A DNA stretch of 64,000 nucleotides, taken from Phoma sp. XZ068 (Eukaryota; Ascomycota; Dothideomycetes; Pleosporales; Didymellaceae). This document shows positions 34,981 to 46,585 of this stretch, piece after piece. The stretch lies in contig RBKR01000002.1 of NCBI GenBank assembly GCA_004835665.1, positions 558,001-622,000 on the forward strand. The letters run 5' to 3'. How positions within the stretch are numbered: the stretch's first letter is position 1; each line of letters starts with the position of its first letter. The notes beneath the pieces are model-generated. The model did not search any database. It worked only from the letters and a program-made list of their open reading frames with translations, and was not told where the DNA came from. The translations under genes and the position numbers were made by a program.

Positions 34981-36665
34981 CTAGGTCAGGTAGCGGAATC
35001 TGGCGTTCTTGTCTCCTCCTTCCGTCACATCTACGTGTGCATCCGCCTCAACTTCTCCGTACAGCTGGTCTCGTTTGCGATTTTCGTGCTCTAGTTTCAG
35101 ATGCAGCCCAAGGGCCAAGATCACGATCAACCCGCTAAACGCACAGCCGACAGCACAACCTGTCACATAAAATGGTCTTGCGAATTTTGTCAGCATACGT
35201 GCAGAAGGGTGCATGCCAGTACAACTTACCCTTCGCGAGATGGAAATAGAGTACTACTGACGAATGACGAGCACTGCCCGAACGTCGCCAATATACCGAG
35301 CCCAGCGCCTCTCTTCGAGTCACCACCTTGGTTGTTGAGAAGCCAGGTAATGTTAATTGCCAAGGCGGGGAAGATACCGCAGGTTGCGAAGTAGATGGCC
35401 ACGTAGCGAGGACCTGTCTTCGACTCGTCTTGAATGGCAGCCAACATCAAGTACCCAACGGTACCCATGGTAGCGAACCCGGCAACAAACCAGCCGCGCT
35501 TACCGTACTTGTCAGACCCCCACGCAGCGAACATGCAGCACAAGAAGGCGAGGAAGTATGCGGGAGCTGTGAGGCCTTGTGCGTTGACAGAACTATATCC
35601 CATATCGCGAACGATGGTTGGCAGGAAGTTCGACAGCGCAGCAAAGGAGTAGTTGCAGCAGAAGTGTATGGTGGCATGGACCCAGTTCTGGTAGTCCTTG
35701 AGGCCGGCGAATACCTGCGTCCAGCTGACTTTCGACTTCGCAGTCCGATCGACGGTTGCAAGGCGCTGGCGAGCCTGCAGCTTCTCTTCATCCGTTAAGA
35801 ATTTCGCGGTATCGGGGGAGTCGGGAAGACGGAAGTACACAAGAACTGCGCATAGGACAGTCGGTGCACCCTCTGAGAGTAGATAAGTCAGCGACAAGGT
35901 TTGAACGTGGAGCGAAGAGGTGATTACGTACCGATAAGGAAGAGTAATCGCCAGGGAGCGATCGATGCCTTGATGTGAAGGATACCGTACGCCAGTGAGG
36001 ATGCGAAACAGTTCGCCAGTGGCGACATGCCTGTCAGCAGAGCCACACGCTTGCCTAGTTCTCGACGCTGGTAGAAGAGCGAAAGGAAGTAAGGAGCGCC
36101 AGCGCCGAAGGCAGCCTCGAAGAATCCTAGAAATGCGCGAGCAGTCATCAAGCCTGCTTTGTTATGAGAAACGCCAGCCAGCATAGCAGCGGCACCCCAA
36201 CTAGTTCAATGTCAGCCCGAGACGTGATGAGTACACAGTAAGCTCTACTTACAGAAAGCACAATGCAGCGACGTAGATGTGTGCTGGAAGGATTTTCCAG
36301 AACAGCTGAGTCCATTCAAACAGCACATAACAGATGTAGAATACTTGAAGGACCCAGACCCAGTCGGTGTCGCTGAGATGGAGATCTTTCAAGATACCAG
36401 CAGTCTTTGCGTTGCCGATGTTGCCTCGATCAAGATACGAGAGCACATAGAGCAGACACACAATGGACAGCATCCTCTTGTCAAACTACAGAGGGAGGTC
36501 AGCGGGGAATGCGAATCATTGCCAGCTAAGGTCTCTTGCCTTGCGTCGAATGCGAGCCTGAACATCTTCAGCAACCGGCACCATCTGCGTTTCCTCCTTT
36601 GACTCTGTTGACTCCATGTACTCGATGGTCTGGGTGTCAGGCTTTCCCTGTTCGATATCCGCCAT
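34981..36665 (-). CDS. MFS transporter, allantoate permease / anion:cation symporter family
   Basis: Five exons on the minus strand (36665-36540, 36485-36253, 36200-35932, 35872-35230, 35176-34981) give 488 residues. Conserved pieces are LSYLDRGNIGNA in the first membrane segment, a TARAFLGFFEAAFGAG segment, and RLPDSPDTAKFLTDEEK in the central loop, all characteristic of the fungal Dal5/Tna1-like family. That family imports carboxylates, vitamins and ureides with protons. The first intron (36539-36486) begins with GC rather than GT: the exon ends CGCAAG and the intron starts GCAAGA. No GT donor occurs before the stop codon in that frame. The gene is divergent from the PEP-mutase-family gene, which suggests that transporter and enzyme handle the same organic acid. 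Substrate not determinable. Confidence 0.9.
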
Positions 36666-36773
36666 GGTGAAGCAAAGAGGTGGCGTAGTATAATGACAGA
36701 GTTAGGTCGTTGAGAAACTGGACCTGGCACCTCGTATACCTGCAGCTGGAACGAACATCAGGCGACTTTTAAC

Positions 36774-36794
36774 CTCCGCTGTTGCATTGCGGAG
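36774..36794. promoter_or_regulatory. Inverted repeat CTCCGC-N9-GCGGAG
   Basis: Perfect 6-bp arms are separated by nine bases, giving a CCG...CGG geometry typical of Zn2Cys6 dimer sites. It lies midway between two divergent start codons and close to a Zn2Cys6 gene. Confidence 0.45.
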
Positions 36795-36873
36795 TCCATG
36801 GCAAGGTAGACGTTAAGCGAGGTTCCCCGGATTTTACCACGGATGGCGTCCGGAAAGTTCAAGTATCCGGTGC

Positions 36874-36892
36874 TTTCCCGCCCAGTGGGAAA
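36874..36892. promoter_or_regulatory. Inverted repeat TTTCCC-N7-GGGAAA
   Basis: A second perfect 6-bp inverted repeat lies in the same divergent promoter, 80 bp to the right of the first. It may be a second protein-binding site. Confidence 0.35.
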
Positions 36893-37063
36893 CCTAAGGG
36901 TTCTCCGCACCAACTATCCTAAGGTTTCCGGCTAACACATCAACACTCCCGAATGTATTGCCGCAAAAAAGAACATATAAGCTGCTTTGGAAATGCTTCT
37001 TTCTAACACAAGCAGACCCCTAAGCAGCAATTGTATCAATATTCACTTTTCGTACCTTGCAAG

Positions 37064-38350
37064 ATGTCGAAATCCATTGTTGGCACCGTTCCCTACCCTG
37101 TAAGCTTGTTTGAAACCAAGTTGTAGATGCTGCAACAGCAATATTGACCTCCACGACAGTTTCAATTCGACCAGCGTCCTACCATTAAATCTGGAAAGCC
37201 AGGAAAAACTAGCGATGAGAACATCACGCTCCCTAACGTCCGTGGGCGGATTCCTTCTCTCCAAGCCTCTCGCCTTCGTACAATGATGCTCGAAGCCTAT
37301 CGTGATCCATCCAAGATCCTCGCACACGCCTGCAGTTACGATGGTCTCTCATCTCGCCTCGTTGAGGAAGCCGGCTTCCCCATGATCTTCCTTGCTGGAT
37401 ACCCTTGTGCCAGCTCATACGGACTACCCGACACAGGCTATATCGCTATGGCAGAGATGTGTGACAAAATTCAAGAAGCAGTACGACAGGTATCGGTCCC
37501 AGTAATGGCCGATGCAGATACCGGTTATGGCAGCCCAATGAACGTAAAGAGGACGGTGCAGTGTTTCGCAGAGGCTGGTGCGGCGGGTATCATGGTGGAG
37601 GATCAGACTTGGCCAAAGAGTATGATTTGCACTCAAGAAGGAAAGGTGTCCAAGCTAATCTAACTTGCAGGGTGTGGTCACACAAAGGGTAAGGCAGTCG
37701 TGTCGAGAGGCGAGGCCTTCGCACGTGTGCAAGCTGCTTGCGATGCTCGCAACGAGGGCAAGGACATTTTCGTTCTTGCGCGTACCGACTCACTCATTCT
37801 CGGTTGGGATGAGGCTATGGCACGTGCTAAGGAGTTCAAGCGCATCGGTGTCGATGCCGTATTCGTGGAGGCTCTTCCCGACCGCGATGCCATGAGCAAG
37901 TGTGTCAAGGAGCTAGATATGCCTGTCTTTGCCAACAGTAAGCCCTCGATACTTGTTACGAGAATGATTGATGCTCACTATTGTTAGTCATCGAGGGCGG
38001 CTTGACCCAGAACCTGTCCGCAAAGGATCTTGCAGAGCTCGGCTTCTGCGCTGTCGCGTATCCATGGACACTAGTTGCCGCGAAGTTGAAGAGCATCCGT
38101 GAGACACTGGAGGCTCTGAAGAAGAGCATGACGGAAGGTGCACCACCCATGATACTCTCCTACTCCGAGGTTTGTGAAGGGGTGGGCTTCAACAAATACT
38201 GGGTAAGGTCTACTTTATCATACGCTCGACGACGCTAATGCTAGGCAGGACGAAGAAGAAAGGTACAAATACAATGAAGGGGGACTGGTGAATGCTAGAG
38301 CAACGACAAACGGTTCCAATGGAGCAAATGGAACAAATGGGCATTCGTAG
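37064..38350 (+). CDS. Isocitrate lyase / PEP mutase family enzyme (C-C or C-P lyase-like)
   Basis: Exons 37064-37099, 37160-37619, 37671-37937, 37988-38202 and 38249-38350 encode 359 residues. The TIM-barrel family signature is clear: FPMIFLAGYP, metal-binding VMADADTGYG, AGIMVEDQ, and the active-site loop KRCGH (Cys167), which is formed across an intron. Then come LARTDS and VAYPWTLVA. The family includes methylisocitrate lyase, oxaloacetate acetylhydrolase, PEP mutase and carboxyvinyl-carboxyphosphonate phosphorylmutase. The length fits the short fungal members rather than the 540-residue glyoxylate-cycle isocitrate lyase. The C-terminal tail is Asn/Gly-rich. The active-site Cys is kept, which favours a lyase over a mutase, but the substrate cannot be fixed by eye. 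It is divergent from a carboxylate-type transporter. Confidence 0.88.
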
Positions 38351-40526
38351 TTAGTATCTTGTCAGCCTCGCACATTCAGAATATTCTGCCGAATACCGAA
38401 CACTTAAAACTATAATATGCTATACCATCGATTCCATGCAGTACATCAAGACCGGTACATACGTAAGAAGTCTGGAAGCCCCATCCCGAGTTATAGGAAA
38501 ACAATGTCTGCCTGACAAGAGTCTGATTCAAAGTCTACGTTTCTTTTGCAGCTTCCCGCTCAATGGACTATTGAGCAGCCTTTTTAAACTGACAGTTTGA
38601 GCCCTGCCCCAGTATTTCCGTTATCTCATTATAATTTGTAAATAAAAGCCATGTCCCGTGTCCCGAAGTTCCTCGCCGCCCAGTGCGGAGTAAGCCGAAT
38701 ACGCGGACAAACACCACTTGCTTTTTTGTACGTGTGGCTTTGTCTTACTCAAGTCATGTGCGACCGCAGTTAGCTTCCAGCCCACAAGCCGATCTGATCT
38801 CGATTTCGCCGCAGACACAAACTCAATTCCAGCTTGCAACAAGATGAGGATGGTCGAATCCATTGTCTCATCAGGCCAACTAGCAAGAAATTCAAAAGTC
38901 TATTGGCAGCTACAATATCATTGTCAGTTGGTGCCAGAACATTGCCAACCCTCGTGCAGGCTCTCGTCTGAAACGCGAGTCCTAGCATCGATTATATGGG
39001 TACCACGGCATAGATCTGCCAGGTGTAATTGTTTCAAAAGCATATCATGCAATGATTACTCCAGCTAAGGGAAATTACAGATTTTTTTAACTCAGTCCGC
39101 AAACCTGACTATGCACTACTTCTGCCATATACTACAGCATAATATATGGGGCCTGTCCACACAGCCGGAACAGGCTCAAACAAATTAAGTACGGATAACA
39201 AAGGAGTAATCCAACCAGAAAGAACAGTGGAGTCAATGGAATGGTGGCATTGGTGCAGATTTGACCAAAAGGGAGCGATTATCATTGCATGCGTGACAGC
39301 TATGTTTGGGATCGTCTTTGGTCCGACAATAATCGTAGACTGTACGCTTCCATCGTATATGCATGGGAATTCTATGAATCATATACAATTGCCGCAAGAC
39401 AGCTAAGATCATATTGAAGCTTTTCCTGCACAGGTGTAGCAACGAATGCATGCGGACGCATGTCTCAAATATGAACCGATTGGCCATGGTATTGTTGGCT
39501 TAGATTGAGGTGATTCGAAGTCAGCAATTTGATTTGATATGATTCGATTGTGTCCTACCACTGTACTGGAGTAGGTTAGCAATTCTTACTTTGTCTCGGA
39601 CGTGCGCAGCTGGAAACCTGGCGAAGAACTGATACTTCCGCCCACTTCATTCCTTCCCCCAATTAACTGTCTGGTTCTCGAGGCCTGCGATTCTCTCCAT
39701 GATATATCTGCAATTGCCCGTTGGCACCAGTAAACAACGATTCGTCTGTGTGCATGATGTACTATGAGGGGCTTGCTTGCTTGGGACCAGCCTTGCGGCA
39801 AAATGGACTCTCATCTAAGACACCATCGCTCGTTTCAGAAATGGCAGCAACATAAGTCCATGTCCCGCTTACTATGCACACGCTAACTTTACATACTGTG
39901 GATAACGACTCTTGGGAGTCAGGGGCCAAGCAAATTTCTACGTTGTCAAGCTATCCGTCACCCATCGGTGTGTCGATGTGCAAACCTCTTATCGTGATGG
40001 CAGCAGCAGATTTCACCGCATTACTCAATTCTTGTGGGTGCGCAGTAATTAAAAAGGAAAATGTGTGCATGGTGGCTCTCTGGATAGTTACGCTGGCGTC
40101 GATGGTTTTGATGTGACGCGCAATATTACTCATCCGCGGAGCCGAGCATCCCCATTTCTTAGCACACAGGCAAACGCATATATGATGAGCGAGATAGCCT
40201 TTAAACAGTGGAATGGTGTCCTGATGGTTATGAGGTTTAAACATCTGCCTCTGTCGCTCAGGATCGCAGCTATTGTCAGTGGTGCGGTGATGTCAGTCGC
40301 CGCTGACGTCACCTGATCCAGCTTTTTGAGGCGCAAGTCCAGACCGCAGTTTCAGCCAGCTGGATCCTTTCAGAGAAGCATCCTCTTCTTCGTTATCCAC
40401 TTTACTTGCCGCACTGCATAGGCATGGCGAATCTGACGACGGTACATCTCATCGAAGGACTTTCTCGCAGCTTGGACGTGCAGCTGGAGGAACGACCCAC
40501 GCAGAAGAAGAACTTCCTTTTCAGCC
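38351..40526. other. Gene-free spacer before hybrid histidine kinase 1
   Basis: About 2.2 kb with only short, unremarkable open frames on both strands. It should contain the 3' UTR of the PEP-mutase-family gene and the promoter of the kinase. No transposon ends, repeats or RNA gene were recognised. Confidence 0.5.
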
Positions 40527-43500
40527 ATGGATGTGGAGCCGCACTTGCGCCCAAAGTTACCTCAAAGATTGAGCTCGAACGACGCGGATTCTCTACGTGA
40601 CCTAGGATTACTTAACTTGCTGGAACACGATCCTCGACCAACTTTTGTGCTGGATACTGTGGACGCAAGCAATCCGTTCATTGGGCTCAACCTGGTCTAC
40701 GGAAATGCCGCGCTAGCCTCTGCAGGGTCGGGAGCATTATTGGGCGCCATAACTGGAAATCACGACAAGGGCAATGACATCAGGGAAGACAATGTGTCTT
40801 TCTCACGATTTCAGCACTGGTCATATCATCAAGATTTAACTTCAAGTAAACCTGTACATTTCTGCGACTACGGCTGGAGGAGATCTCTAATCGCACATCG
40901 TTGGATTGTCGTAAGCGGGACATCTACCAGAGCGCCCATTGTAGATGAAAGGTCGAGGCCAGATGGCGAACTACCCTCCAAGAAGAGTTCAAGAACCAAA
41001 TTCTCGACATTCGACTGGACAGATGATCCTCCTCCAGTAAAATTATCCTCGCACGTTGCTTGGGCACGCAGTATCGACTGGCAAAGCACACCATTAGGGC
41101 CTATGAGAGGATGGTCTCCCCAACTACGCAGCAATGCCAGCTTGATCATGCAGGACCCACGACCGGCGGTTGGCTTCTATGGACCTAAACTTATCATGAT
41201 CTACAACGAACCCTATGTCGAGCTTCTTGGTGATCTCCACCCCTGTATGGGTCAAAGTGCTCGCGTCGTTCTGGCTCCGATATGGAATGACTATTTTGAG
41301 CCCATTATACAGCAGAACATGGCTGGTGAGACTGTCGACAATGCCAAGATTGAAATTCCTTTGACACGTAAAGGCTACGTGGAGGAGACTTACTTTTCGA
41401 CCCGATTCATACCGATATTCAACTCTGAAGGCGCGACGATTGGTCATTATGAGCCTGTTGTTGAAATTGTGAGTACTGAGCAATGTTTTCCGCATACTTT
41501 TTGACTGGCCATCACGAAATACTAGATGATCTAGATCGTATGCTAGATGAATGCGTTATCTCGATCGCCTTGCTCTAGAGCAAAATTGGATATTTGGCTA
41601 ATTTTCCGGTAGACTAAAGAAGTCGTTCTCGAGCGACGTTCACAGACACTTCTGGAGCTGAGCCAAGAACTACCTCGAGCCCGCGATTCTGACGCCTATT
41701 GGCACCATGCTGTCCAAGTGTTCTCTCGCAATGAAAAGGACGTCCCATTTGCGCTGTTCTACTCCACAGAGATGGATAGCAGAAGTAGTGATTCGACTGG
41801 TACGAACAGTAATACTAACAGCCAACACCAATGCACTCTTCGACACTGCATTGGAATGCTTGAGGAAATATCTGCCAGTCTTCACCGGCTCGACCTGCGC
41901 CAGGATCACGGCATCGTCAAACTCTTTAAACAAGCCGCGATTGAAGATACGCCGATCATTGTAGATCTCATTAAGAACTCCGAGGCATCTCAATTGGCTG
42001 AAGGAATTCAGCCGCGACATGCAGACGATACTTGCAAAGCCGCTGTTATATGTCCCCTGCACCCGCCGTCCTCTAAGGAGACCGTACTTGGCTTCATGGT
42101 GCTTGGTCTCAGTTGGTATCCCCACAGAGTATGATTAAGACGTTCGCTGACACACTTGCAGGCCCTCGACGGCCGTACGACCAGGAATATTCACAATTTG
42201 TCCTACTAGCGACCCGTTTGGTTTCAACATCACTGACTTCAATGGTGTTACACCAGGAAGACATTGGCCGCCGAGAACGTGCCATAGTTACTGCTGAGCT
42301 CATCAAATCAGAACTTAGGCAACAGCTTGCAAAATCTCAAAAGGAAGCTGATCGCGGACATTCGAAATTTCAGGTAGGGATACATTTTGTGATTTGTGTG
42401 TGCTGGGGGTAGCTGACGTGTCGGTAGCGTTTCGCGGAACGAAGCAACATCGGTATATTTATTGTTGACATGACAGGTGTATATACATACCGTAACGATG
42501 CCTGGTACGATATCTTGAGCCCTGACGACCGAGATATTGCTCTCGACGAAGCGTGGGAGTTACTCATCGACGATGAATATATCGCATTCGGCCAGGCCAA
42601 ATTTGCGGCGCTTTCAGCAACAAAGGAATCACAGTAAGTTGTGTACACTGCCAGTATGAACTCAATCTGACTTGATTAGGTCGTTTGAGTTGCGCCTGAA
42701 GAACACTTGGTGCACCACTGCCAACGGTATCGACGATTCGTTACCTGAGCGGCAACCCAAATGGGTTTTATGCTCGATTTTCCCTGAGCTATCCGAGGAG
42801 GGTGAGATCTTAGAGATCATTGGCTGCATAACGGAGATCTCTCGGCAGAAGTGGGGTGAGCAATTGCATGCAATTCAAGCCATACGAGCCAAGGAGTCAA
42901 AACGACAGCTCGAGAACTTCATTGATACGACGTCACACGAGATGCGAAATCCACTTTCCGCTATTTTTCAGTGCGCTGATAGTGTTATATCTTCATGCAA
43001 GACCTTGAAAGAGTCAAAATGTTGCAACGAAAGCTATCGAAAGACATTGCTCGCTACGGTTGATTCCGCCGAGACAATTGTCCAATGCTCCAAACACATG
43101 AAGACTATAATCGACGGTAAGTGACTCCGCATTCGAACAGCAAACTAGTGTTGACAGGTTAGATGTCTTGACCATATCCAAGTTGGACTCTGGGCTTTTT
43201 GCGATGACCCCAATTGATGTAAAACTTGAGTCCACTGCACGAGATGCGGTTAAGATGTTTGAGGGAGAGGCCAGGTCAGCTGGCGTAGATCTGCGATTCC
43301 ACATTGATCACTCCTGCAACGACCTTGACATTGTCAACGTCTCGCTCGATCCTACGAGAGTTTTGCAGATACTCATCAATCTCATTACGAACGCCATTAA
43401 ATTCACACGGTTAGAAGCCACGAGGGATATTCTCGTTAGCCTAAGTATATCACTTGAGCGACCAATACACAACGCCGACGGACGGGTGACCTACATACCG

Positions 43501-44632
43501 AGATCGGGGGGCTCAGAGGCCAAAACACTGCAGTTGGATTGGGAGCAGGGTCAAAGTGTAAGTCCAAACCCTGATTCAAGTATACATGTGGCCTAACGCA
43601 AGAAGGTTTTCGTATGCTTTTCAGTACAGGATACCGGTACTGGCATGACCGACGCTGGTATATTCATTGATAATCCATGAAAGTTCCAGTGCTGACTATA
43701 GGACTAGAGCATCAACTTCTCTTTACACGCTTCTCCCAAACATCACCGAGAACACACATTGACTATGGTACGTTACTTTCCATTTAACATCCAATCTTGA
43801 GGCGCGAGACCCAGCATATTGCACAACTGTAGTCTGTCACACAAGCTCTGAGAGTAAAGATTTTGTGAGAAAAGATGTAGCCCACATATGCTGACGATGA
43901 GGTTTAGGTGGCTCGGGGTTAGGTCTCTTCATTTCTAAAAGACTAACTGAAATGCATGGTGGCGCTATAGGTTTCATCTCGCAGAAAGGGGTGGGCAGCA
44001 CATTTTCCTTCTACGTGCAGAGTCGGAAGAGTGCACCAAGCTCGCTACGGCGAGAGAGCATTGAAGAGAGCTCAGCTGCGGTCGATCAAAGCATCAAGAC
44101 CCACAAGACCGCCCTGCGCAGTTCATCGTACAACGAGGATGATACCCCGCAACAATCGCGTGCAGAATCCCCGGAACCCCAATTTCCCGATAGCGACCTA
44201 CATATTCTCATCGTTGAGGACAATTTGGTCAACCAACGCGTCCTGGCAAAGCAACTGCGCGACGTTGGCATGAATGTGGCGGTCGCCAACCACGGCGGCG
44301 AAGCTTTAACGTACCTACAGACAACGACCTATTGCAACTCAAATAGGTCTGGCAACGAGTTAACTTTGATTTTGATGGATTGGGAGATGCCAGTGATGAA
44401 TGGCCTCGAATGCGTAGCAAACATCCGGAAAATGCAAAACGAAGGCATCGTGCAAGGGCACGTCCCTGTTATTGCAGTGACCGCGAACGTCAGGTCAGAG
44501 CAGGTCGAGATTGCTTTACAAGCTGGTATGGACGATGTGATCTCGAAACCGTTCAGGATACCAGAGCTTCGCGATTGTATTCAGAAAACGTTACGCAATA
44601 GAGCACCGGCTGAGCGTACGAATTCAGGCTAG
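40527..44632 (+). CDS. Hybrid histidine kinase 1 (PAS-HisKA-HATPase-REC)
   Basis: Nine exons (40527-41468, 41613-42111, 42162-42373, 42428-42633, 42680-43116, 43163-43557, 43606-43657, 43702-43767, 43908-44632) give 1177 residues. The N-terminal half has the fungal sensor segment WQSTPLGPMRGW and a PAS-like fold. A second PAS region (IGIFIVDMTGVYTYRNDAWY) precedes the kinase core. The phosphorylated His706 sits in SHEMRNPLSAI. ATP-binding boxes follow: NLITNAIKFT, DTGTGM and GGSGLGLFISK. The receiver domain begins ILIVEDNLVNQRVL, with Asp1094 in MDWEMPVMNG and the Lys of SKPF. It should phosphorelay to an Ypd1-type protein and then Ssk1 or Skn7. The acceptor of the 43558 intron could be three bases earlier, and the donor at 42112 (GTTGGT) is weak. 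No transmembrane segment was seen, so it is probably soluble. The signal sensed is unknown. Confidence 0.88.
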
Positions 44633-44781
44633 CGGTGTTGTTAAGCAAAACAGCCAGATCGTTACTACGTGTCATTTGTGATGTTTGTGAATGAAATAGT
44701 GAAAATATGGAAGGAAAAGGCGCAGAGGAGAATATTTCAATAGGCGCTGAGAGGGTCTAGGTCGGACATCATCCTTGCTTC

Positions 44782-45707
44782 CTAATGCTTGATTCGACCC
44801 CAAAGCTCCTTTATAGTAAAGACATCGTTCTGCACAGACTCGCTATCTTCTTTCTGATCTTCTTTCTCGAGCTTCGACCTCAGCTTTGCTACCATCAAAT
44901 CTCGAGCTATTTTCGGCGAGAGGAGACGTATCTCTTCTTCCAACTTGGCCTGGCTGATCATCTTGCCGTTACACAGCTCTCTAACGAGGCTTTCCGTGAG
45001 ATGTTGACAGTTGTTCGACAACAGATTATACCGCTTGTTCGCGCCAATGAACGTTTCACCTGCGAAAGACTTAGCATGCAAATCAGTTACATGTGATATG
45101 CGGCAAGGCTTACCGAGAGCCTGAATCTCCTCGTGGCTCTTCGTCGTCTCGCCCACATAGTAACATGAGCTCCATGAAGCAATAAACTCCTCAGTAACCT
45201 CATATACCCGGAAGTAGTTATTCATCAGCATCTGGACCTTCAGCTGATCGCTCATAAGGTCGTACGCATAGGTTGGCCCTAGCCCTCGATCCACGACCAC
45301 GACGGCCCAATGAGAGATGCTGTTCAAACTCATACCGACATGCTTTGCGAGAAGGTCATAAGTCTTCCGTGAGACTTCAATTCTGCCGAAAGCGATTGGT
45401 GTGGTGATCAAGAAGACTGCGCGGCTGTACGCTTGAGGTGAGCATATCAGCGGAGGCACTTCAGATTCTGAATTCCCTGAGATCTTTGCCGCAATCTGTC
45501 GGAGGTAAAGGCTCTTTTGACGGATGGCTTCTGCTAGTTGTGCGTCAGATGCGCCCTTCTTCCTCCATTGCCTAGATCATCTCGAGTCAGCTCCTCACAC
45601 GTGACGTACGGCGGGGACATGCTAATAAGTGCGTACCATCTTTGCTGGAACGACTTGAAGGCGGCCTCGCCGGCCTTGGTCAACTTTGCTAAAGCATCCG
45701 ATCCCAT
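44782..45707 (-). CDS. Conserved protein with LRAT/NlpC-like His...Asn-Cys pattern
   Basis: Three exons on the minus strand (45707-45637, 45571-45114, 45059-44782) encode 268 residues. The second intron (45113-45060, 54 nt) is a multiple of three and free of stops, so a retained-intron form of 286 residues is also readable. Its GTAAGC donor and TTTCGCAG acceptor argue that it is removed. A helical N-terminal region (KLTKAGEAAFKSFQQRW) is followed by a globular domain. That domain has ISHWAVVVVD and, about 125 residues later, NLLSNNCQHL. A conserved His followed by Asn-Cys is the pattern of LRAT/NlpC-P60-type papain-fold acyltransferases or peptidases. The C-terminal tail is charged. The fold assignment is an inference from two motifs only. 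No partner is suggested by the neighbours. Confidence 0.7.
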
Positions 45708-46585
45708 CTAACGCCGCGCCGATGCATAAGGGTAACAATGTGGGATGAGGTTGGAAACTGGGAACGAAATGGCGTGGCTGTGTGGCGCATGACGCTAGCG
45801 TGGCTTGCGGCCCGAACTACTCAGCTTCTTCATCTGCTCAGTCTCTTGGCCGTCCACTGTCCACTGTCGCCAGCATGTGCTTCAATCTGTGCAAATCATG
45901 AGCAAGAAGGAAGTGATCTTTGAAGAAATAGTTTAGGTTGAGAAAAGCACACGGTGGTGAGATGTGGAGGCCAGCTGCAGCGTTCGAGGACGGCAGGTGG
46001 AAACCACCTCTCCATAGCCCACCCCCAGTCTGGTAGATAGCAACTTGGTTGCAGCTGTGTGTCTTCTTCTAGTCCTCGCGATATGATATTGTCACTACTT
46101 GGGCTCGCTCATGATGGCTTTGAAGGGCATTCACGACTTTACCACGACTCGCGGAGAATGGGAGAGGAGAACTTCTCAACTTCCCTGATCTATGTAATTT
46201 TAGTAATCGCATGTCAAAGAAATGAAAGATAACCGTTTTTTTTTTGGAAGGCCGCAGTATCATCGCTGCTATCTTCCTAACGCCCAAGACCTTAGTGGCA
46301 GGCATTACGACTTCGACCGGGCTCCTGCAAAGCGAATTCATGGCTGCTCATGATCAATCATACCAACTCCAAAGACCATGAATTCAAAAACTCTGTTTGT
46401 CATAAAGCCATGAAAACTCCGGCCGCCTTAGAAGCCCAGGTTGCGCTCTTATGCAATGATCATGAACATCAAACGCCATCAAAGCTCCTGCCTCGCAAAA
46501 ATGAAAGACTACCGTGGGTATCCTATCTGTCCTTTTCACGCCAATAACCGAAATGAAAGCGTGGCACCACCCGCAGCTGTAGAGC
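45708..46585. other. Intergenic, two minus-strand genes
   Basis: The 878-bp spacer is the promoter of the LRAT/NlpC-like gene and the 3' flank of the SWIM/RING gene. It contains short open frames and a run of 10 T near 46236. No further feature was recognised. Confidence 0.5.

Larger units (their letters stand above)
36666..37063. promoter_or_regulatory. Bidirectional promoter, MFS transporter / PEP-mutase-family gene
   Basis: The 398-bp divergent promoter holds two inverted repeats (36774-36794 and 36874-36892) and a TATA-like ACATATAAG at 36972-36980 on the enzyme side. Confidence 0.6.
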
